From Chloroflexota bacterium (lineage in GTDB: Bacteria > Chloroflexota > Anaerolineae > Aggregatilineales > Phototrophicaceae): DNA of 64,000 nt. Under the pieces are notes generated by a model that did not search any database, had not been told where the DNA came from, and saw only the letters and a list, made by a program, of their open reading frames with translations. The stretch is from assembly GCA_026709625.1 (NCBI GenBank), contig JAPOSR010000056.1:1-64000 (forward strand), written 5' to 3'. Of the stretch, positions 1-7,870 are shown in pieces (position 1 is the stretch's first letter; every line of letters begins with the position of its first letter). A program made the translations under genes and the position numbers.

Positions 1-54
1 CTATTAGGGGTTTTTTTTTCCTCGCGCCCCCAGGAGTTTTTGGCCCCCCCCTGC

Positions 55-74
55 GGGGGGGGGGGGGGGGGGGG
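55..74. repeat. G20 homopolymer near the window edge
   Basis: Twenty consecutive G follow an 8-C run at 44-51. Nothing comparable occurs elsewhere in the window. It may be a sequencing or assembly artefact at a contig end, or a real phase-variable tract; the sequence alone cannot decide. Confidence 0.7.
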
Positions 75-132
75 AGCAACTTGCATCCAGCCGATTCAGC
101 GCAACTGACGATTCGCATTTAATTTTCAATAG

Positions 133-138
133 TATACT
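133..138 (+). promoter_or_regulatory. Possible -10 box (TATACT) for the kinase transcript
   Basis: TATACT lies in an AT-rich stretch 22 nt before a small ORF and about 145 nt before the kinase ATG. No convincing -35 is seen at 16-18 nt; TTCGCA at 112-117 would need a 15-nt spacer. Confidence 0.35.
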
Positions 139-159
139 GTGGACTATACAGGAGTGACG

Positions 160-276
160 ATGCCGCCCATTCGCCAGATGCTGGAAGTGGCGCAGGTCGC
201 CAGACGCTTGGCGCGGCCGCGGCGAATCGCCCCTGCTCTTGCCAGCGCGAGCGACCGCGCAGAGCAAAGGAGTTGA
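160..276 (+). CDS. Possible 38-aa leader ORF before the kinase
   Basis: ATG at 160 follows GGAG at 151-154. The frame stays open for 38 codons and ends in TGA at 274-276, 5 nt before the kinase ATG at 282. The kinase Shine-Dalgarno (AAAGGAG, 266-272) lies inside its last codons, so the two could be translationally coupled. The product is Arg/Ala-rich with no recognisable domain. It could equally be a chance frame in an untranslated leader. Confidence 0.3.
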   Translation: MPPIRQMLEVAQVARRLARPRRIAPALASASDRAEQRS

Positions 277-281
277 CCAGG

Positions 282-1421
282 ATGCCCGGCGAAACTTTGC
301 TGAATCAACGCTATGAATTGGTCGCCCAGCAGGGCTCTGGCGGCATGTCGGTGATTTATCGCGCGCTTGATCGTTCGCTGGGACGCATTGTCGCCATCAA
401 GATTCTGCGCCCCAACTTGACCAAGGACCCAGCATTCTTGGCCAAGTTTCAACAAGAAGCGCGCAGCATCGCCAAGATGGCGCACCCCAATGTCGTGACT
501 GTGCACGATGTCGGTAACGATGGCGCGACGTATTACATCGTCATGGAGATGATCACGGGCAGCGACCTCAAAAAACTGATCAAGCAACGCGGCGCTCTGC
601 CGCTCGGCCGCGCGTTGGATTATGCGATTCAACTGTGCGCCGGGCTGGGTTTTGCCCATCGTTCGCAGTTGGTCCATGCCGATGTCAAACCCCAGAATAT
701 CCTCATCAACCGCGAAGGCGTGGTTAAGGTAACTGACTTTGGCATTGCGCAGGCCTATACGGATACCATGCCCCAGACGCGCAGCAAGGTGGTTTGGGGC
801 AGCCCGCACTACTTCGCGCCTGAGCAAGCGCGCGGCGAAAAACCCTCGCCAGCCGCGGATGTCTATTCCATCGGCATTGTCTTGTTCGAGATGTTCACGG
901 GCCGCCTGCCCTATGTCGGGGCTTCGCAGCGCGAGCTGGCGCTGGCGCACCTGAAGGCGGAAATCCCTCGCGCCAAGGAGATCAACCCCGACCTGCCCGC
1001 CGAGCTGAGCCACGTCATCTTCAAGGTGATGAGCAAGCGCCCCAATGACCGCTATCAGCATGCCGACCAACTGGGGCAGATCCTCAGCCAGATCCGCGAC
1101 CGCAGCCGCGGGGGTAGGCTGCAGCGCGCCTCGGTTCCGCAGCCCGCGCCAGCCCGCCCGCGCCAGCCTGCCAGCGCCGCTTCTCCCCCAGCGCTCACTC
1201 CGCCCGCGCCCGCCATTCCCAGCCCGCCAGCGCCCTTCTTTCACACCGATGGCAGCATCAATGTGGAAGCTACCGGCGGTTATACGGGGCCTTTTGCGCC
1301 ACAACGCCAAGCGCGCGCGGCTGGGGCGGATGTGGTTACGATCGCGCTGGTTTTGCTGGCATTTGCGGCGGTGGCCGGCTTGCTGCCTGTCTACATCTTG
1401 TGGGTGCTGCCGCTGCTTTAA
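282..1421 (+). CDS. Membrane-anchored eukaryote-type Ser/Thr protein kinase
   Basis: Transfers phosphate from ATP to Ser/Thr of target proteins, acting at the cytoplasmic face of the membrane. The kinase domain fills roughly residues 8-265: glycine loop GSGGMSVIY, VAIK lysine, catalytic loop HADVKPQN, DFG and APE. The usual HRD arginine is Ala, making it a non-RD kinase. A Pro/Ala-rich linker (about 270-325) leads to a single C-terminal transmembrane segment (about 350-375) with almost no extracellular part, so it has no PASTA sensor. Start: AAAGGAG at 266-272 is well spaced for ATG 282, while the in-frame TTG at 273 would touch it. It converges on mutL with only 4 nt between stops. Family assignment is firm; its substrate is unknown. 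Confidence 0.93.
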   Translation: MPGETLLNQRYELVAQQGSGGMSVIYRALDRSLGRIVAIKILRPNLTKDPAFLAKFQQEARSIAKMAHPNVVTVHDVGNDGATYYIVMEMITGSDLKKLIKQRGALPLGRALDYAIQLCAGLGFAHRSQLVHADVKPQNILINREGVVKVTDFGIAQAYTDTMPQTRSKVVWGSPHYFAPEQARGEKPSPAADVYSIGIVLFEMFTGRLPYVGASQRELALAHLKAEIPRAKEINPDLPAELSHVIFKVMSKRPNDRYQHADQLGQILSQIRDRSRGGRLQRASVPQPAPARPRQPASAASPPALTPPAPAIPSPPAPFFHTDGSINVEATGGYTGPFAPQRQARAAGADVVTIALVLLAFAAVAGLLPVYILWVLPLL

Positions 1422-1425
1422 AGTC

Positions 1426-3159
1426 TCAAGCGCGGCGGAATTCGGCGGATAGCTGTTCGCTGGTGATATGCACCAGGGTCTTGTTGCCGCTGGGCGCGCT
1501 GTGTGGCTCTGGGCACCGTTCCAGATCGGCGATCAGCGCCCGCATTTCGTCTGTTGACAAGATCTGCCCGCGTTTGATGGCTGCCGCCGCCGCCAGCCCC
1601 TTCGCAGCGCATTGCGCAGTCCGGTCGCTGGCGCGCAGCCTGTGCAAGATATGCGCGATGACATCGCCAGGCGCTTGGCCGCAAAGCACAGTCGGCAGAG
1701 AGCGCGCCACAAACGTATTGGGGCCAAAGATTTCCAGATCAAAGCCTATCTGGGCAAAAATCTGCGCCGTATCAGCGAGCATCGCCGCATCTTCCGGACC
1801 CAGCGCAAAGCTCTGGCTCTCGGCAACTGGCTGGCTGGATAGTCCGCCATTGTCCATGTCGCGCCGCAGCTGTTGATAAAGCAGGCGTTCGTGCGCGGCA
1901 TTTTGATCGACCAGATACAAGCCAGCCGGGCCTTCGGCGATGATGTATGCCGCGCCAGCTTGTCCCAATACGCGCAGAGGCGGCAAGGTGCGCGGATGCT
2001 GCGGCGCTGCGGCTCGCTCGGCGCTGTGTTCGCGCGCATAGCTGTCAAACGGATTGTCTGCCAGCGCCTGCCGCCAGCTGGCCTCGGGGCGCGGAGCCAG
2101 TCGGCGACTAGCATTCGCCGGCGCCCAGCTTTCGACATCCGCCGCATTTTCCGCCGCGTCATGCAAGGCTGCCCGCACAGCCCGCTGCACAGCGCGAAAA
2201 ACCACCCGTTGGTCGCGGAAGCGCACTTCGGCTTTGGTCGGATGCACATTGACATCCACAAAGTCGGGCGGCACGTTCAGCATCAACGCCGCTAGCGGAA
2301 AAGCGCCCGGCGGCAGCAAGCCAGCGTAAGCCAGCGTCACCGCCTGCGTCAACGCGCTGTCTTGCACGGCGCGTCCATTGACGAAGAAGAGGATGCGGTC
2401 GCGGCTGGCGCGATAAAGCTGGGGCAGCGACGCATAGCCGCGCAGGTCGACAGCCACGCGGCTCAAACCGGGCGGCTCGGCGGATCGCACAAGTTGCATG
2501 CGCTTGAATTCCTCGAGGCCAAAGACGCGCGCCGCGACATCTGACAAGCGCCCGCTGCCCGACGAGCGAAAACGTTCGCGCCCGTCGTTGAACAGCGCGA
2601 AGGCGATCTGTGGATACGCCAGGGCATAGCGGGCGACCACCCAGTAAATCTGACGCTTTTCTGTATGGTCGGTTTTCAAAAACTTCAAACGGGCTGGCGT
2701 ATTAAAAAACAGATTCTCGATCGTAATGACAGTGCCGGCTGGCGCGCCCAGCGGCTGCTGATACTCGAGGACACCGCCATCCAACTGCATGCGCAGGCCC
2801 ATTTTTTCGTCGCGGCACCGGGTGACGACCGTGGCTCGGCTGACGGCGGCGATGCTGGCCAAGGCTTCGCCACGAAAGCCCAGTGTGCGGATGGCGGTCA
2901 GCTCATCGGCGTGGCGCAGCTTGCTGGTGGCGTGGCGCTTGAATGCCAATTCGATTTCGTCACGGCGGATGCCAGCGCCGTTGTCGCCGACTCGCAGCAG
3001 CTTGCGGCCAGCGGCTTCCGTTTCGATGTGGACAGCTGTCGCAGCCGCGTCAATGGCATTTTCGATCATCTCCTTGACTGCCGAAGCCGGCCGTTCAATG
3101 GCTTCGCCAGCAGCGATGCGATCGACAACTTCATCAGCGAGTATGGCGATGCGACTCAT
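1426..3159 (-). CDS. mutL: DNA mismatch repair protein MutL with degenerate endonuclease site
   Basis: GHKL-ATPase matchmaker that couples mismatch recognition by MutS to strand incision. The N-terminal ATPase is intact: EMIENAIDA, DNGAGI, RHATSK and GFRGEAL, then NVHPTKAEVRF around residue 310. The C-terminal domain is present, but the metal-dependent nicking motif DQHA-x2-E-x4-E reads DQNAAHERLLYQ (H to N, last E to Q), and the CPHGRP zinc motif appears as APSGNK, so nicking activity looks lost (inference). At 577 aa the length is normal. The start is ATG 3159; upstream codons run into an intergenic repeat and a -10 box. No mutS is in the window. Confidence 0.92.
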   Translation of the reverse strand: MSRIAILADEVVDRIAAGEAIERPASAVKEMIENAIDAAATAVHIETEAAGRKLLRVGDNGAGIRRDEIELAFKRHATSKLRHADELTAIRTLGFRGEALASIAAVSRATVVTRCRDEKMGLRMQLDGGVLEYQQPLGAPAGTVITIENLFFNTPARLKFLKTDHTEKRQIYWVVARYALAYPQIAFALFNDGRERFRSSGSGRLSDVAARVFGLEEFKRMQLVRSAEPPGLSRVAVDLRGYASLPQLYRASRDRILFFVNGRAVQDSALTQAVTLAYAGLLPPGAFPLAALMLNVPPDFVDVNVHPTKAEVRFRDQRVVFRAVQRAVRAALHDAAENAADVESWAPANASRRLAPRPEASWRQALADNPFDSYAREHSAERAAAPQHPRTLPPLRVLGQAGAAYIIAEGPAGLYLVDQNAAHERLLYQQLRRDMDNGGLSSQPVAESQSFALGPEDAAMLADTAQIFAQIGFDLEIFGPNTFVARSLPTVLCGQAPGDVIAHILHRLRASDRTAQCAAKGLAAAAAIKRGQILSTDEMRALIADLERCPEPHSAPSGNKTLVHITSEQLSAEFRRA

Positions 3160-3165
3160 GCGGAT

Positions 3166-3171
3166 AGTATA
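3166..3171 (-). promoter_or_regulatory. -10 box of mutL, suggesting a leaderless transcript
   Basis: On the minus strand TATACT is followed by 6 nt and then the mutL ATG at 3159. Transcription would begin at or next to the A of ATG, and there is no Shine-Dalgarno. No good -35 is seen. Confidence 0.5.
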
Positions 3172-3180
3172 GCGCACTGT

Positions 3181-3342
3181 CTGGCAGCCAGCGCCCCCAC
3201 CCCCCGGCCCCTTGCCCCCGAACGAGGGAAGGGGAGTTTTTCCTGCGCCTCCGCAGCATGGCAGCTCCTCCCCCTCATCGTGGAGGAGGGGTTTGCGGTG
3301 GGGGGCAAAGCAACGCGTATCCACCAAAATCCCCACTCCCCG
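3181..3342 (+). repeat. Dispersed intergenic repeat, copy A
   Basis: Runs from TGGCAGCCAGCGCCCCC to GCAACGCGTATCCACCAAAAT. It shares long blocks with the copy near 53950-54095: CGGCCCCTTGCCCCC, GAACGAGGGAAGGG, GCGCCTCCGCAGCATGG, GCAACGCGTA and CCACCAAAATC. A G/C-rich inner part (CTCCTCCCCCTC / GAGGAGGGG) can fold into a hairpin. No ORF is plausible in it. It separates mutL from the tRNA-Thr promoter. Confidence 0.8.
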
Positions 3343-3436
3343 GCGCGCTCAATAAATTCCCCCAAAACCTCGTAAGTTTTGCAGCGAATCAAGCGGTGGT
3401 TGCGGGGCGATTGCCGGGCTCGCCGCCACTTCGCTC

Positions 3437-3465
3437 TTGAAGAGCGCGGCGAAGTTTGCTAGCGT
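3437..3465 (+). promoter_or_regulatory. Promoter of tRNA-Thr and probably the valS leader
   Basis: TTGAAG (3437-3442), 17-nt spacer, TAGCGT (3460-3465). The predicted +1 near 3472 is a few nt before the tRNA 5' end at 3476. The trp promoter has a similar -10 (TAGCAT). Confidence 0.5.
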
Positions 3466-3475
3466 TGCGGGCAGT

Positions 3476-3548
3476 GCCACCCTAGCTCAATTGGCAGAGC
3501 GATCGCTTCGTAAGCGATAGGTTATGGGTTCAAGTCCCATGGGTGGCT
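3476..3548 (+). tRNA. tRNA-Thr (anticodon CGT)
   Basis: A full cloverleaf can be drawn: acceptor GCCACCC/GGGTGGC, D arm GCTC...GAGC, anticodon stem ATCGC/GCGAT around loop TTCGTAA (anticodon CGT, reads ACG), variable AGGTT, T arm ATGGG-TTCAAGT-CCCAT, discriminator T. CCA is not encoded. The valS T-box leader begins directly after it with no terminator between, so both probably sit on one primary transcript. Confidence 0.96.
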
Positions 3549-3822
3549 TGCAGCGCACAATTGAATAGACAAAGATGCTGATCGGGAAGAGTAGGCATTT
3601 CTTGGCGGCGCAGAGAGGCGGGCGCTTGGCTGAGAGCCTGCTGGCGCGAGGCTGCCGAAGGTCGCCCGGGAGTCGCCCGAAAGAACGCGCAAGCCAGTAG
3701 ACTCGGGTCGGTTCGCGCCCGTTATCGCGCGCCGAGCGCAGGAGACCTTTGTCTTCTGAAGCAAGGTGGTACCGCGGAAGCACGCCTTTCGTCCTTGTCA
3801 TAGGGGATGAAAGGCGTTTTGT
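3549..3822 (+). promoter_or_regulatory. T-box riboswitch of valS
   Basis: The T-box signature AAGGTGGTACCGCGG is at 3763-3777, followed by the antiterminator/terminator switch. Upstream, AGTA (3590-3593) and GAA (3657-3659) could form the loop-E part of the specifier loop, with GTC (Val) at 3661-3663 as specifier. The spacing between GAA and the codon differs by one from the trp T-box here, so the exact codon is less sure than the element. Uncharged tRNA-Val should favour readthrough into valS. Confidence 0.9.
3782..3820 (+). terminator. Terminator of the valS T-box
   Basis: Thirteen pairs (one G-U) between 3782-3794 and 3805-3817, loop TTGTCATAGG, then TTTT. The ATG at 3807 lies in the 3' arm of the stem and cannot be the valS start. 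Confidence 0.9.
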
Positions 3823-3851
3823 TATTGGCGCGAAGCGAGAGGGACAGCCAG

Positions 3852-6497
3852 ATGAAAGCGACAGCAGAGACCGGCATGCCGCGCAACTTCGACTTTGCCG
3901 AAGCCGAGGCGCGCATCTATGCCAACTGGGAAGCGAGCGGCTACTTCCAGCCCGAAGCCGCTGGGGAGGCTGCCGAACCCTTTGTCGTCAGCATGCCGCC
4001 ACCCAATGTGACTGGCAGCCTGCATATTGGACACGCGCTTTTTACGGCGCTGGAAGACTTGATGATCCGCTATGAGCGCATGCGCGGCAAAGCGGCTTTG
4101 TGGCTGCCCGGCACCGACCACGCCGGCATCGCGACCCAGCTGCAGGTGGAAAAGCAGCTGCGCGATGAAGGCACCAGCCGCGAAGCAGTTGGCTATGAAG
4201 AATTTCTGGCGCGCACCTGGCAATACAAAGAAGAACAGGGCGGAACCATCACCCGTCAGCTGCGGCGGCTGGGCGCAAGCTGCGACTGGAGCCGCGAGCG
4301 CTTCACCCTAGACGATGGTTTGTCGACAGCCGTGCGCCAAGCCTTCATCACGCTCTGGGAGCAGGGGTTGATCTATCGCGGGCCGCGCCTGGTCAACTGG
4401 AGCCCGGGCTTGCAAACCGCCGTCAGCGACCTGGAAGTCGAGATGAGCGAAGAAGAAGTCACGCTCTATACCTTTCGGTATCCGCTGGAAAATGGCGAAA
4501 CCTTGCCGGTGGCCACCACCCGCCCAGAGACCATCCTCGGCGATACGGCGCTGGCGGTGCACCCCGATGACCGGCGCTATCAGCATCTCATCGGCAGGCA
4601 GGCGCTGGTGCCCATCCTAGAGCGGCGCATCCCCATTATCGCCGATGACTATGTCGACCGCGACTTTGGCAGCGGCGCGCTGAAAGTGACGCCAGCGCAC
4701 GATTTCAATGATTATGAGCTGGCGCAAAAGCACGGGCTGGCGTTGATCAACGTGCTCGACAAAGACGCCAGCATGAACAGCCAAGCCGGTCCCTACGCGG
4801 GTCTGGACCGCTATGCATGCCGCGAGCGGCTGTGGCGCGATATGCAGGCGGCGGGCTTGACCGTCAAAACCGAGCCCTACCTGACGCGCATCCCGCGCAG
4901 CCAACGCGGTGGCGAGGTGGTCGAGCCCATGATGAGCGAGCAGTGGTACGTGCGCATCCAGCCGCTGGCAGAAAAAGCGCTGGCGGCTGTGCGGGCTGGG
5001 CAAATCAAGATCGTGCCGCAGCGCTTTGAAAAAGTCTATTTCCACTGGCTGGAAAATATCCAGGATTGGTGCATCAGCCGCCAGCTGTGGTGGGGGCACC
5101 GCATACCCGCCTGGTACCGCGAAAAAGATGGCGACCCGCATGGCGAAATCTATGTCGGCTGGGATGCGCCGCGCGGCGATGGCTGGGCAATGGAGCGCGA
5201 TGTGCTCGATACCTGGTTCAGCAGCGGCTTGTGGCCCTTCAGCACATTGGGCTGGCCCCGCCAAACTGCCGATCTGGCGCGTTTTTATCCGACGCAGGTG
5301 ATGGAAACGGGCCACGATATCCTCTTCTTTTGGGTGGCGCGCATGATCATGATGGGCTTGTGGTTCACCGACAAGCCGCCCTTCCATACGGTCTATCTGC
5401 ATGGGCTGGTGCGTGCCGAAGGCGGCCAGAAATTCAGCAAGACCCTGGGCAATGCGATCGACCCGCTGACGGTGGTCGACCAGCGCGGCGCCGATCCACT
5501 GCGCTTCTCGCTTATCACCAGCGGCACGCCCGGCAACGACTGCAACCTGGATCCCACGCGGCTTGATCACAGCTTCCGCTTTGTGAACAAAGTCTGGCAG
5601 ATGACCAGCTTTATCAACATGAACCTGGCTGGCGAGCTGAAGCTGGGCGCTCCGCCACGCGCCGAGCTAGACCTGCCTTCGCGCTGGATCCTCAGCCGCG
5701 CGCAGCGCCTCATCGCCAATGCCCAGTATCTCTTTGACATTCACCAATATGGCGAGGCGGGCGGACAGATCCTGGCTTTCATGTGGGATGAATTCGCGCC
5801 TTTTTATCTCGAGATCAGCAAGCACGCGCTGTATCACGGGACAGAGGCGCAACAAGAGGCGACGCGCCGCGTTCTGGTTGCCGTTCACGATGCCTGCCTG
5901 CGTCTGCTGCACCCCTTCATGCCCTTTGTGACCGAAGAAGCCTGGCGGTATATCCCGCACGCCGGCGCTGCGCTCATCGTGGCGGAGTGGCCCAGCGCCG
6001 AAGCAGCGCTGATAGACGATGAAGCAGAGGCGCAGATGCAGCTGATCCTGGAACTGGTGCGCGAGATCCGCAATGCGCGCGGCGAATACAAGGTCGACCC
6101 CAGCCGGCGCATAACGGCGCTGGCAAAGCCGAGCGAAGCGATGCTGGCGCTGGCGGAAAATACGCAGATCCTGTCGCGCCTGTGCAATGTGTCGCATTTG
6201 TCGCTGCTGCCTGCCGATGCTGGCGACCCAACGAACTGCGCCAGCATCGTCACCGGCGAGTTGAGCGTTTTTCTGCCGCTGGAGGGCTTGCTGGATCTTG
6301 AAGCTGAATGCCAGCGCCTGCGCGGCGAACGCGGCAAACTCAAAGCGCAACTCGAGCGAACGCAGAAGATGCTGGACAACGAGAACTTCGTGGCGCGCGC
6401 CCAGCCCGCTGTCGTCCAGCGCGAACGCGACCGCCTGCGCGACCAGCAAGCGGCGATGACGCAGATCGCCGAACGCCTGGCTGCGCTCTGCCATTAA
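3852..6497 (+). CDS. valS: Valyl-tRNA synthetase
   Basis: Class I synthetase that charges tRNA-Val in the cytoplasm. It has the HIGH motif in PPNVTGSLHIGHAL near residue 45, the editing domain in the middle, KMSKS as KFSKTLGN about residue 530, the anticodon-binding domain, and a C-terminal tRNA-arm coiled coil rich in Glu/Arg/Gln over the last 65 residues. At 881 aa it is full length. ATG 3852 is chosen because the frame upstream runs through the T-box terminator; the purine-rich GAGAGGGA upstream could act as ribosome site. Transcription is governed by the T-box. Confidence 0.97.
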   Translation: MKATAETGMPRNFDFAEAEARIYANWEASGYFQPEAAGEAAEPFVVSMPPPNVTGSLHIGHALFTALEDLMIRYERMRGKAALWLPGTDHAGIATQLQVEKQLRDEGTSREAVGYEEFLARTWQYKEEQGGTITRQLRRLGASCDWSRERFTLDDGLSTAVRQAFITLWEQGLIYRGPRLVNWSPGLQTAVSDLEVEMSEEEVTLYTFRYPLENGETLPVATTRPETILGDTALAVHPDDRRYQHLIGRQALVPILERRIPIIADDYVDRDFGSGALKVTPAHDFNDYELAQKHGLALINVLDKDASMNSQAGPYAGLDRYACRERLWRDMQAAGLTVKTEPYLTRIPRSQRGGEVVEPMMSEQWYVRIQPLAEKALAAVRAGQIKIVPQRFEKVYFHWLENIQDWCISRQLWWGHRIPAWYREKDGDPHGEIYVGWDAPRGDGWAMERDVLDTWFSSGLWPFSTLGWPRQTADLARFYPTQVMETGHDILFFWVARMIMMGLWFTDKPPFHTVYLHGLVRAEGGQKFSKTLGNAIDPLTVVDQRGADPLRFSLITSGTPGNDCNLDPTRLDHSFRFVNKVWQMTSFINMNLAGELKLGAPPRAELDLPSRWILSRAQRLIANAQYLFDIHQYGEAGGQILAFMWDEFAPFYLEISKHALYHGTEAQQEATRRVLVAVHDACLRLLHPFMPFVTEEAWRYIPHAGAALIVAEWPSAEAALIDDEAEAQMQLILELVREIRNARGEYKVDPSRRITALAKPSEAMLALAENTQILSRLCNVSHLSLLPADAGDPTNCASIVTGELSVFLPLEGLLDLEAECQRLRGERGKLKAQLERTQKMLDNENFVARAQPAVVQRERDRLRDQQAAMTQIAERLAALCH

Positions 6498-6518
6498 GCA
6501 AGCTGCTGCGCCATTCAG

Positions 6519-6524
6519 TATAAT
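6519..6524 (+). promoter_or_regulatory. -10 box (TATAAT) of the LysM gene pair
   Basis: TATAAT sits in the gap after valS, 36 nt before the TTG start at 6560. The -35 region is weak (TTAAGC at 6494-6499 would need a long spacer). Confidence 0.5.
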
Positions 6525-6559
6525 CGTGGCTGGGCAACGGCGACTGGCGAGGAAGCGGC

Positions 6560-7870
6560 TTGAGCCAAGCGATTAAAATCTGTCCGATCTGCCAGGCGCG
6601 CAATCAACGCGGCGCGGCGGTCTGCTTCAACTGCGGCGCGGGCATTGAGCAGATTGAGCCCAGCATCGAAGCAGTTGCCAGGCAAAGGCAGCCGTCGCAA
6701 TACGACTTTCGGCGTGGCGAAACCGACCTGGCTGAAGCCTCGCTGCGGCGGCGCGGACAGTGGCTGGGCGCTTGCATTATCGCGCTGCTGGTTGCCTGTC
6801 TCGCTTTGACAGCGGGCGCGCTGCTGCTGGCGCGGCTGGCTGGAGGCGCGCCTCAATCGCCACTGGTTGTGATTGTCGAAACGCCAACGCGCATGAGCGG
6901 CCCCACAATCACGCCAGGCCCGCCCACTGCCAGCCCCACTGCCAGCCCAGCGCCTACACAGATCCCCAGCGATACGCCGACGCCAGCGCCGTGCCTGCGC
7001 GAAGTGACCGCCGGCGACTCGCTCATCGGCATCATTTTGGGGTGCGGGCATCAAAATCTGGCGATCATGCCGACAGTCATGGCGCTGAATGGCATCATCG
7101 ACGAAGCGGTCATTCGCGCTGGGCAGCTGATCCGCGTCCCGCCGCCCACGCCGACCACCGACCCGCTGGCCACCCCAGCGCCCAGCCCCGCCCTCGACAG
7201 CGAAAGCGCCGCCGCCGAAAGCGCCCTCGCTCTCTTGGCATTTGACCCCTTTGCGCCCACCGCCACGCCAACTTTGCTGCCCGGCTTGATGTGGCATACT
7301 GTGCGCAGCGGCGAAACGATGATTTCGATTGCGATAGACTATGCGACGAATGCCAAAGGCTTGTCCGATTTGAATCCTGAAATCCAATTCTCGCTCTGCG
7401 ACTTCAGTGTGGCTTTTGGAGGTCCAGAATGCACCGTGCAGCTCAGTGAAAATCAGCGCGTCCGCGTGCCAGCGCCAACACCCACCCAGACAGCCATCCC
7501 CACAGCGACTGGCAGCGAGACGCCCACGCCGACAGCCACCGCCACCTTTAACGCCCCGCTCTTGCAAGACCCCCCAGAGCAAACTTTTTTCGCGGCGGAC
7601 GAACAGGTGACTCTGCGCTGGGTGGGCACAGGCAGGCTGAATGCGGACGAACGCTATCGCGTCACAGTCACCGCGACCGATGGCGACGCCGCCTACAGCG
7701 CCAACACGCGCGAACTCTTTTTTATTGTCCCCAGCCAATGGCGAGTGGCTGACAAAGCCCGCCACACCTACATCTGGCAGGTCAGCGTCGTCGATGCGCA
7801 AAGTGGCGCCGCCCGGCATGTGTCAGAAGAGCGCAGCTTTGTCTGGCAAGGCGCGGGAACCGGCTTATGA
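6560..7870 (+). CDS. Zinc-ribbon membrane protein with two extracellular LysM-like repeats
   Basis: Cytoplasmic zinc ribbon (CPIC...CFNC, residues 8-26), one transmembrane helix (about 68-91), then a Pro/Thr-rich exported part holding two LysM-like modules: one from about residue 150 (VTAGDSLIGIILG ... GQLIRVP) and one from about 250 (HTVRSGETMISIA ... NQRVRVP). A beta-sandwich-like C-terminus follows (about 335-435). LysM modules bind peptidoglycan or related glycans, so it may link the wall to a cytoplasmic partner (inference). Start TTG 6560 has GAGGAAG 5-6 nt upstream; no ATG is placed well. Its TGA overlaps the next ATG (ATGA), and the next product has the same linker-LysM-LysM-sandwich plan, so the pair looks like a duplication. 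Confidence 0.8.
   Translation: MSQAIKICPICQARNQRGAAVCFNCGAGIEQIEPSIEAVARQRQPSQYDFRRGETDLAEASLRRRGQWLGACIIALLVACLALTAGALLLARLAGGAPQSPLVVIVETPTRMSGPTITPGPPTASPTASPAPTQIPSDTPTPAPCLREVTAGDSLIGIILGCGHQNLAIMPTVMALNGIIDEAVIRAGQLIRVPPPTPTTDPLATPAPSPALDSESAAAESALALLAFDPFAPTATPTLLPGLMWHTVRSGETMISIAIDYATNAKGLSDLNPEIQFSLCDFSVAFGGPECTVQLSENQRVRVPAPTPTQTAIPTATGSETPTPTATATFNAPLLQDPPEQTFFAADEQVTLRWVGTGRLNADERYRVTVTATDGDAAYSANTRELFFIVPSQWRVADKARHTYIWQVSVVDAQSGAARHVSEERSFVWQGAGTGL

Noticed and set aside
1..80. Window start as a fifth copy of the dispersed repeat
   Set aside because: Only GGAGTTTTT and C/G runs are shared; the diagnostic blocks are absent.
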